64,000 bases of DNA from Limnoperna fortunei (Eukaryota; Mollusca; Bivalvia; Mytilida; Modiolidae). The stretch covers positions 26,076,452 through 26,140,451 of the forward strand of contig OX104124.1 of the NCBI GenBank assembly GCA_944474755.1, read 5' to 3'. Within the stretch, counting starts at the first letter, position 1. Each line of letters begins with the position of its first letter. Under the pieces are notes generated by a model. It searched no databases and was not told the DNA's origin. It saw only the letters and a list, made by a program, of their open reading frames with translations. Both the position numbers and the translations under genes were made by a program. This document shows, one piece after another, positions 28,001 through 37,100 of the stretch.

Positions 28001-31000
28001 TTTTGTATAGTTTATTGACTGGTTCTTTATTTAGTTTTGTTCAGTTTATTGTCTGGTTCTTTGTTCAGTTTTGTACAGTTTATTGACTGGTTCTTTGTTC
28101 AGTTTTGTACAATTTATTGACTGGTTCGTTATTGAATTTTGTACAGTTTATTGACTGGTTCTTTATTGACTTTTGTACAGTTTATTGACTGGTTCTTTAT
28201 TGAGTTTTGTATAGTTATTGACTGGTTCTTTATTTAGTTTTGTACAGTTTATTGACTGGTTCTTAGTTCTGTTTTGTACAGTTTATTGTCTTGTTTTTTG
28301 TTCAATTTTGTTCAGTTTATTGACTGTTTCTTTATTGAGTTTTCTACAGTTTATTGACTGGTTCTTTATTCAGTTTTCTACAGTTTATTGACTGGTTCTA
28401 TATATAGTTTTGTACAGTTTATTGACTGTTTCTTTATTGAGTTTTGTATAGTTTATTGACTGATTCTTTATTGAGTTTTGTACAGTTTATTGACTGTTTC
28501 TTTATTGAGTTTTGTACAGTTTTTTGACTGGTTCTTTATTGAGTTTCTTACAGTTTATTGACTGTTTCTTTATTGAGTTTTGTACAGTTTATTGACTGTT
28601 TCTTTATTTAGTTTTGTACAGTTTATTGACTTGTTCTTTATTTAGTTTAGTACAGTTTATTGACTGGTTCTTTGTTGAGTTTTGTACAGTTTATTGATTG
28701 GTTCTTTATTGAGTTTTGTACAGTTTATTGACTGGTTCTTTATTGAGTTTTGTACAGTTTATTGACTGGTTCTTTATAGAGTTTTATACAGTTTATTGAC
28801 TAATTCTTTATAGAGTTTTGTACACTTTATTACTGGTTCTTTATTCAGTTTTGTACAGTTTATTGACTGTTTCTTTATATAGTTTTGTACAGTTTATTGA
28901 CTGTTTCTTTATTTAGTTTTGTACAGTTTATTGACTGTTTCTTTATTTAGTTTTGTACAGTTTATTGACTGGTTCTTTTTTGAGTTTTGTACAGTTTATT
29001 GACTGGTTCTTTATTTAGTTTTGTACAGTTTATTGACTGGTTCTTTTTTGAGTTTTTGTACAATTTATTGACTGGTTCTTTATTGAATTTTGTACAGTTT
29101 ATTGACTGGTTCTTTATTGACTTTTGTACAGTTTATTGACTGGTTCTTTATTGAGTTTTGTATAGTTATTGACTGGTTCTTAGTTCAGTTTTGTACAGTT
29201 TATTGACTGGTTCTTTGTTCAGATTTGTTCAGTTTATTGACTGTTTCTTTATTGAGTTTTGTACAGTTTATTGACTGGTTCTTTATTCAGTTTTCTACAG
29301 TTTATTGACTGGTTCTTTATATAGTTTTGTACAGTTTATTGACTGTTTCTTTATTGAGTTTTGTATAGTTTATTGACTGATTCTTTATTGAGTTTTGTAC
29401 AGATTTTTTACTGTTTCTTTATTGAATTTTGTACAGTTTTTTGACTGGTTCTTTATTGAGTTTTGTACAGTTTATTGACTGGTTCTTTATTCAGTTTTGT
29501 ACAGTTTATCGGCTGGTTCTTTATTGAGTTTTGTACAGTTTATTGACTGGTTCTTTGTTCAGTTTTGTTCTGTTTATTGACTAGTTCTTTATTCAGTTTT
29601 GCACAGTTTATTGACTGGTTCTTTATTTAGTTTTGTACAGTTTATTGACTCTTTCTTTATTTAGTTTTGTACAGTTTATTGACTGGTTATTTATTGTGTT
29701 ATGTACAGTTTATTAACTGGTTCTTTATTGAGTTTTGTACAGTTTATTGACTAATTCTTTAGTGAGTTTTGTACAGTTTATTACTGGTTCTTTATTCAGT
29801 TTTGTACAGTTTATTGACTGTTTCTTTATTGAGTTTTGTACAGTTTATTGACTGGTTCTTTGTTCAGTTTGTTCTGTTTATTGACTAGTTCTTTATTCAG
29901 TTTTGTACAGTTTATTGACTGGTTCTTTAATCAGTTTTGTACAGTTTATTGACTGGTTCTTTATTTAGTTTTGTACAGTTTATTGAATGTTTCTACATTG
30001 AGTTTTGTACAGTTTTTTGACTGGTTCTTTATTGAGTTTTGTACAGTTTATTGACTGTTTCTTCATTGAGTTTTGTGCAGTTTATTGACTGTTTCTTTAT
30101 TGAGTTTTGTACAGTTTATTGACTAATTCTTTACTCAGTTTTGTTCAGTTTATTGACTGGTTCTTTATTTAGTTTTGTGCAGTTTATGGACTGTTTCTTT
30201 ATTGAGTTTTATATAGTTTATTGACTGATTCTTTATTGAGTTTTGTACAGTTTATTGACTGTTTCTTTATTTAGTTTTGTACAGTTTATTGACTGGTTCT
30301 TTATTTAGTTTTGTACAGTTTATTGACTGGTTCTTTATTGAGTTTTGTACAGTTTATTGACTGGTTCTTTATTGAGTTTTGTACAGTTTATTGGCTGTTT
30401 CTTTATTGAGTTTTGTACAGTTTATTGACTGGTTCTTTGTTCAGCTTTGTTCTGTTTATTGACTGGTTCTTTATTCAGTTTTGTACAGTTTATTGACTGG
30501 TTCTTTATTCAGTTTTGTACAGTTTATTGACTGTTTCTTTATTTAGTTTTGTACAGTTTATTGACTGTTTCTTTATTTAGTTTTGTACAGTTTATTGACT
30601 GTTTCTATATTGAGTTTTGTACAGTTTTTTGACTGGTTCTTTATTGAGTTTTGTACAGTTTATTGACCTTTTCTTTATTTAGTTTTGTACAGTTTATTGA
30701 TTGGTTCTTTCTTTTGTTTTGTACAGTTTTTTGACTGGTTCTTTATTGAGTTTTGTACAGTTTATTGACTGGTTCTTTATTGAGTTTTGTACAGTTTATT
30801 GACTGGTTCTTTATTGAGTTTTGTTCAGTTTATTGACTGGTTCTTTATTGAGTTTTGTACAGTTTATTGACTTATTCTTTATTGAGTTTTGTACATTTTA
30901 TTGATTGTTTCTTTATTTAGTTTGTGTACAATTTATTTACTGGTTGTTTATTTAGTTTTGTACAGTTTATTGACTGTTTCTTTAGTTTTGTACAGTTTAT

Positions 31001-31554
31001 TGACTGTTTTTTATTGAGTTTTGTACAGTTTATTGACTGGTTCTTTATTGAGTTTGTGTACAATTTATTGACTGGTTCTTTGTTGAATTTTGTACAGTTT
31101 ATTGACTGGTTCTTTATTGACTTTTGTACACTTTATTGACTGGTTCTTTATTGAATTTTGTATAGTTTATTGACTGGTTCTTTATTTAGTTTTGTTCAGT
31201 TTATTGTCTGGTTCTTTGTTCAGTTTTGTACAGTTTATTGACTGGTTCTTTGTTCAGTTTTCTACAATTTATTGACTGGTTCTTTATTGAATTTTGTACA
31301 GTTTATTGACTGGTTCTTTATTGACTTTTGTACAGTTTATTGACTGTTTCTTTATTTAGTTTTGTACAGTTTATTGACTGGTTCTTTATTCAGTTTAGTA
31401 CAGTTTATTGACTGGTTCTTTGTTGAGTTTTGTACAGTTTATTGATTGGTTCTTTATTGAGTTTTGTACAGTTTATTGACTGGTTCTTTATTGAGTTTTG
31501 TACAGTTTATTGACTGGTTCTTTATAGAGTTTTGTACAGTTTATTGACTAATTC

Positions 31555-31559
31555 TTTAT
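31555..31559. repeat. Target-site duplication, left copy (TTTAT)
   Basis: Five satellite bases directly before the left LTR, matching the five directly after the right LTR. The empty paralogous site at 43,189-43,193 has TTTAT once, which confirms this is a duplication made on integration. Five base pairs is a usual BEL/Pao length. Confidence 0.95.
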
Positions 31560-32406
31560 TGTGGATTGTATCCCGGAATTGAATATACCATAAAAGTCAA
31601 TGTCATATCTCTTTATTCAATAACAAAAGGATTGACTGAAAAATACAAAATGAATGACAATGTAAATTTTAACATAACTACAGAGTGCATAGCTTAAGAA
31701 ACATACATAAAACAATACGAAAAAAATCATACGACCTTAAATTATAACACTTAATTTGTAAATAAATTTTGTAACATAAACCATGTATATGTTTTGCTTT
31801 GTGTAACTTGTAAGAGTATTTTGTGTCAAAACTAATGAAATGTGGAATAATAATAAATTTATAAGCAGTAAACTGGGAAGTATTTGCATTACAACAGGTA
31901 AGTATACACTCATAAAGTCAAAATTAAACTTTACTCAACTTTTCTATGAATATGCAAGAATCAATACATGAAAATGAACACTTTAACGGAGAAAAAATAT
32001 TTCGGCGTGAGTTTCCTTTAAAATCAACATTTTCGCAATTAAAAATGACATTTTACGGTAATGTATGTAATATCTTGTTTATAAGGTTTAATATTCTACA
32101 CAATATACCATACAATATAAAAATACCAATCAAAGTAGGCTCATTGGTATGTGCATGGAAAGATATCGAAATTTATCAAAAATACACATTCGTAAAAATA
32201 TTATATGTGCACACACATTTCCTAAGCACTCATAGAACAAACCTACCACATTGGTTGACCATGGTATTCGAAATAATTCTTATTCGAAGAAAATTTACAG
32301 CACATGGCACTTCGATAACGTAAACAAGAAAACCAAGGGAAGTAATAAAGTTGATAGTAAAGTGTCGATTTACAATTAACTACAAAATAATACTTTGGTC
32401 GTAACA
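31560..32406 (-). repeat. Long terminal repeat, 3' LTR of the element
   Basis: 847 bp; in element orientation it begins TGTTACGACC and ends ATCCACA. It differs from the other LTR at two positions: C at 31,572 (A at 38,657) and T at 32,294 (C at 39,379). On the minus strand an AATAAA signal lies at 31,612-31,617, about 52 bp before the LTR end, which suits the R/U5 region. TATAAA-like motifs on the minus strand lie at 31,857-31,863 and 32,078-32,083. The plus strand carries a 125-codon ATG-started ORF (31,946-32,323) antisense to the element; I recognise no family in it. Confidence 0.96.
31612..31617 (-). promoter_or_regulatory. Poly(A) signal AATAAA in the 3' LTR
   Basis: AATAAA on the element's sense strand, 52 bp before the end of the 3' LTR, with the genomic satellite beyond. 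This is where the retrotransposon transcript would be expected to be cleaved. The same site in the 5' LTR is at 38,697-38,702. Assigned by motif and position only. Confidence 0.5.
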
Positions 32407-32624
32407 TACCGGCCCCTTAATTGGGTTTTATCAAAAACACAATTATCCTTATAATAAAACTATGACCAAAGTATCTTATAAAATGTTCAAAATCATATTC
32501 TCAAAAATCAAACGTCACTATAAAGAAAACAAAAGCGTTTCTGATTGTCTAATACTATGCAAATAACACAATTCTGAAAATACAAATGTATCTTATACAT
32601 GTAAATGCCATTTCTACAAAAACC
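32407..32624 (-). other. 3' untranslated region with probable polypurine tract
   Basis: 218 bp between the integrase stop and the 3' LTR, with no ORF of note and no env-like gene. Next to the LTR the sense strand reads TTAAGGGGCCGGTA before TGTTACG. The AAGGGG run (plus-strand 32,413-32,418) is the best candidate for the polypurine tract that primes plus-strand DNA synthesis. It is short and followed by CCGGTA, so the exact tract is uncertain. Confidence 0.5.
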
Positions 32625-34136
32625 TTAATTGTCTATATCTGACTCTAAAATTAAACACAATTTTGATACAGAACGCTCTAACACTGTTGTGGGTGTTTTC
32701 ACTTTGGCAACACGGGCTGTGCCAAGGTTGTCCTTAATGACCTCATATATTCTCCCAACAGTCCATGTATTTCTTGGTGTATTGTCAACAATCAGAACTA
32801 AGTCACCAATTTTCAGATTTCGCTGAGGTTTGTTCCACTTGGCTCTCTTTTGCAGTAACGGCAAATACTCCTTTGTCCACCTATTCCAAAAAAGATCTGC
32901 TAGATATTGGACTTGTTTCCATTTCCTTTTAACGTAATTGTCAGTTTTCACGAATATGCCAGGAGGCAATGTATTTTCACTTTTTAGAAGAATAATATCA
33001 TTTGGAGTTAACACTTTTGGATCACTGACATCATCTGAGATCAACGTAATAGGTCTTGCGTTGAGAATTGCCTCAACTTCGCAAAATAACGTGTGCAGAT
33101 TTTCATCATCAAGACGGGCATTTTGCTCGGTCATAATTGAATACAGTACTTTTCTAACGCTACGAATGAGCCTTTCCCACACTCCACCAAAATTTGAAGC
33201 TGCAGGTGGGTTAAATTTCCAATCAATATTTTGTTGCAACATGAAGTTGTCAATCTGATTATGATTCCACTTATCTATCGCTTCTTTGAGTTCACGTTGT
33301 GCACCTACTAAATTTGTGCCATTGTCTGAACGGATTACTGACGGTTTTCCTCTCCTAGCAATAAATCTTCTGATTGCATTGATGCAAGAGTCGGTGTCTA
33401 ACGAATATGCTATTTCTAAATGTATTGCTCGTATCTTTAGACAAGTGAATATAACACCGTAACGTTTAACTGTGCATCGCCTTTCTTTTATTTCAAACGG
33501 TCCAAAGTAATCGATTCCTACAGCTGTGAATGGACGCTCATCTGCTGTTACTCTATCACTTGGCAAATCTGCCATTTTCTGTTCCATGATGGGAGATTGG
33601 TATTTACGGCACAGTACGCATTTGGACACTATACTTTTGATTATCGAATTCGCACCAATAACCCAAAAACGTTCTCTCAAATGTACGAGTATAGAATTCT
33701 TTCCAAGATGACCAATTTTCCTGTGTATATCACGGATTATAAGATGAGATATTTCTGAGTCTTTTGGCAGGATAATAGGATGCTTCTCTTCTTCAGGTAA
33801 TTCTGAGCGTCGTAGCCTTCCTCCAACTCGGAGAATTCCATGAGTGTCAATAAAAGGATCAAGCTTGTACAGCTTTGACGATCGTTTTACTGGAGAGTCG
33901 CATTTTAGCTTGAACATTTCATCCTCAAAATGTTGATGTTGAACAAATCGAATCAATGCATTATCACTTTCCCTAATTTCTTCTAAACTAAGACGCAAAT
34001 CAACAAAATTCGTACAGCTCGTATGTTTGTTTCGTCGAACTTGTGGATTTATTTGATCATTTGCATCGTGTTTATTCTGAACTTTTTGTCGCAAATTTCG
34101 GACGGCTCTTAATATCCACCCAAATATCCTTCGCAT
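32625..34136 (-). CDS. BEL/Pao integrase ORF
   Basis: 503 codons from ATG at 34,136; 26 bp separate this ATG from the stop of the upstream Gag-Pol ORF. Integrase joins the cDNA to the host chromosome. An N-terminal zinc-binding motif shows H138, H143, C173 and C176. The catalytic core shows D209 (in GIDYFGPF), D271 (in RSDNGT) and E321 (in VWERL), the DDE triad with the wide D-E spacing usual in BEL/Pao. The C-terminal part, about residues 405-495 with the KIGDLVLI motif, matches the DUF5641-type domain. The first 20 residues (FGWILRAVRNLR) resemble the linker between RNase H and integrase in single-ORF BEL/Pao polyproteins, so this is probably a polyprotein segment and the ATG need not be the real start. 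The -1 frame stays open upstream to 34,184, overlapping the first ORF. No stop or frameshift interrupts the ORF. Confidence 0.95.
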   Translation of the reverse strand: MRRIFGWILRAVRNLRQKVQNKHDANDQINPQVRRNKHTSCTNFVDLRLSLEEIRESDNALIRFVQHQHFEDEMFKLKCDSPVKRSSKLYKLDPFIDTHGILRVGGRLRRSELPEEEKHPIILPKDSEISHLIIRDIHRKIGHLGKNSILVHLRERFWVIGANSIIKSIVSKCVLCRKYQSPIMEQKMADLPSDRVTADERPFTAVGIDYFGPFEIKERRCTVKRYGVIFTCLKIRAIHLEIAYSLDTDSCINAIRRFIARRGKPSVIRSDNGTNLVGAQRELKEAIDKWNHNQIDNFMLQQNIDWKFNPPAASNFGGVWERLIRSVRKVLYSIMTEQNARLDDENLHTLFCEVEAILNARPITLISDDVSDPKVLTPNDIILLKSENTLPPGIFVKTDNYVKRKWKQVQYLADLFWNRWTKEYLPLLQKRAKWNKPQRNLKIGDLVLIVDNTPRNTWTVGRIYEVIKDNLGTARVAKVKTPTTVLERSVSKLCLILESDIDN

Positions 34137-34162
34137 TTTATCGATGCTTGATACACTTGAAA

Positions 34163-37100
34163 TTAGCCTTTTAAATCTTGTTGATTAACACTTTCAATTG
34201 TTGTTGTGTTTACCATATGTTTGACTTCGACGTCATGAACTGGAATTTCTAAATTCTCGGTAACTTTCGGCCATTCATTTTCTGTTAACCAAAGAAAATC
34301 GGGCCCTCTTAACCATTGAGGACATTGTTTGAACTTTGTAACAGACATTCCACGAGAGGCTAAATCAGCTGGGTTGAGCTTTGTATTGACATAATTCCAT
34401 TGGTTATTTTCTGTAGATTCATGAATGAGAGCAAGACGATTTGCAATGAAAGTGTGAAAACGGGTATTACGGTTGAGAATGTATCGTATGACAGTCATGC
34501 TATCAGTCCAAAAAAACACTTTATCGATAGAGTAACTAAGTTCATCCAAAATGATCTTGCTTAACTTCACAGTTTTCGCAGCGGCAGTAAGTTCCATCCT
34601 AGGAACAGTTATCGTTTTGAGAGGTGCAACTCTTGATTTGCCAAGTACAAAAGAAAAATGTACTTTATTGTTTTCATCTTCTAATCTAAGATAGAATACC
34701 ATTCCTAGGCCGATGTCACTTGCATCTGAGAAACAATGAAGCTGTGCAGACGTAACTTTTCCAAAATCCCTGGGTTTATAACAACGATCGATTTTCACAC
34801 TTGGCAAGTCATTCAACTGAGTTATCCAGTTATTCCATTTCTTTTGATCTGATTCTTGGATTTCGTCATCCCATCCGATTCCCTTTTTGCACAAGTTCTG
34901 TAATATAGTTCTCCCTAAAAGTACAAATGGCGAAACAATGCCTATCGGGTCATACACCGAACTAACGGTAGACAGTATCCCTCTTTTCGTAGTTGGTTGA
35001 TTCTTTCGGTTAATCTGAAATCCTAATGTATCACTATCGACAAACCAGAACACTCCCAGTGCTCGTTCTACTGAATCCTCTGCATCAAAATCAAATTGAT
35101 CGATTCCTTTTGCACGATCCTTTTCCGGAATTGACTCCAAAACTTTTTGACTAGAGCTTATCCATTTTGTTAAGTTGAAGCCGCCTTTTTTGCAAAGTGA
35201 TCTTACATTTTTAACTAACGAAATCGCTTCATCGTCTGAGTCAGCTGATGCCAAACAATCGTCAACATACATATTCTTCTGAATTACTTCTGAAACCTTT
35301 TTCTCGTATTGATCTCCATGTTCCTCAGCAGTACGTTTTAGCGCAAAGTTACATACACTTGGTGAACTAGTAGCACCGAATAAATGAACAGTCATTCGGT
35401 AAATTTCAGGTTTTCTCTTAAAATCGCCATTTGGCCACCATAGAAAACGAAGATAGTTTCTATCTTGCACTGGAACGGTTACTTGATGAAACATACTTTC
35501 AATGTCTCCTAATAAGGGAAGTTTGTTTAAGCGGAACCTCATCAGAACTCCAAGCAAGTTATTTGCTAGATCAGGACCTTGTAACAGTGCTCTGTTTAAG
35601 GATACTCCCATACATGCAGCTGTACAATCAAACACAACCCTTATTTTGTTAGGCTTCATTGGGTGATACACTCCATGATGTGGAATGTACCACACCCGTC
35701 CATCGTCCTGATCTAACTCCGAATCTGGTACTTTTTCTGCGTGACATTTATCTAGGAGATTATTCATAAAGGTAACGTAATCATCTTTAAACTTCGAATC
35801 TTTGATCATTCTATTTTGAAGACCTTTTAGACGTTGTAATCCTTGACTTTTATTGTTCGGGAATTTTATATACTTATCTTTGAATGGCAAAGCTATACTA
35901 TAATGTCCATTCTCGAAGTGCACTGATTCATTGACTTGTTTTAGAAAATTGTTGTCTTCTAACGAATTCTCTCTCTTGTCATCAATAAGTTTTTCAGGGA
36001 AATCAAAATTCATTGAATGTTTTACAAGCTGTTCGAGTTTATCAGTTTCTTCACAACTACTGATTGCTGCTATCTGAGCTCTGTTAACTACAGCGAATAA
36101 CTCTGTTGTATCATGTCTAACTAAATTCCAAATTATCCAACCCAAGCGGGTTCTAGTTGCATGAGGTGAGCCACTCTCTCCTGCTGCGACTTCAAACGGT
36201 GTGTAAGCATCCGGCACATTATTGCCTATCATTAAACCAACACTACTCTGAATATCTGGAAAGCTTATTCCGTTCAAATGAGACCATTTTGAAATTTCAT
36301 CGTTTGTAGGTATGTGTGCCTCAGTTACTGGCATTTCATCCTTCGTGTATGTTGTTGGCAAATCAATAATGTTGTTCAAATCAATGTCACACACTTGCAG
36401 ACCATCAACCATTATTGTTTTCATTTTTAATGGAGCACCCATTGTTTTGAGTGTCATTTGTCTATATTTTCCACTACCGCCTAATTCTTTGAGTAATGAT
36501 TCTGTACAAAATGAGACGCTGCTTCCTGTATCAAAAAATGCATATGTGTTTACTATTTTAGGTTTGTCTCTCAATTTTACCTTGACTGGCACAATCGCCA
36601 TTGCACAAGAACTACTGATATCTCCAGCCGAAACTTGGCTCACTATATCATGATTGTCAAATGTTTTCAGGTTTGTATTCACATTTGAACTCGAACTGTT
36701 TGTACTCTGGTTGTTTTCAGGTTTCGTTTCGTAATGCAAAATAGTTGGGTGTTTTCTTTTACATATGGAACATGTTAGTCTGTTTGTGCATTTTTTGGTC
36801 ATGTGACCTCGCTTTAGACACCCATAACATAATGCCAAACTCTTTAAGTGGTTCAATTTATTCTGATGTTCCAATTTCGAAATTATCATACAGTTTTCAA
36901 GCTTGTGTGGTTTCTTACAATATGAGCACTCTTCTGTCAGTTTTATTGATTGTTTATCAATATCAGCCACATAGGCACTTCCTTGGCGTACTTCTTTTCT
37001 TTGATTGAAATTTCTTTTTGCGCTAGGTGTGTCTATTTTTCTTTTAGCACCTACTGCTTCATTTCCATAAGTAAGGTCATTCACCTTTTTAGCCTCATCT

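Larger units (their letters stand above)
1..31559 (+). repeat. 34-bp satellite array, left arm
   Basis: Uninterrupted head-to-tail tandem array of a 34-bp monomer. The common form is two joined halves, TTTATTGAGTTTTGTACAG (19 bp) and TTTATTGACTGGTTC (15 bp). The first half varies most at the bases after TTTATT (GAG, CAG, TAG) and the second at GACTGG versus GACTGT or GACTTG. By composition the consensus is 18 T, 7 G, 6 A and 3 C, so it is strongly strand-asymmetric, and no inverted monomer was seen. Length variants of 32, 33, 35 and 36 bp occur and serve as landmarks for higher-order repeats. No gene, RNA gene or other insertion is visible. The array continues beyond the left edge of the window. 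ORFs across it start at TTG and reflect the repeat, not coding selection. Confidence 0.98.

Noticed and set aside
83..31139. ORFs of 60-137 codons on the plus strand within the left satellite arm (for example 4,851-5,264 and 27,700-27,984)
   Set aside because: All start at TTG, not ATG. The predicted hydrophobic phrases repeat because the DNA repeats, and each ORF exists only where monomers of altered length remove the recurrent TGA. No independent coding signal.
32407..32624. An env-like third gene after integrase
   Set aside because: Only 218 bp remain before the 3' LTR and no substantial sense-strand ORF is present.
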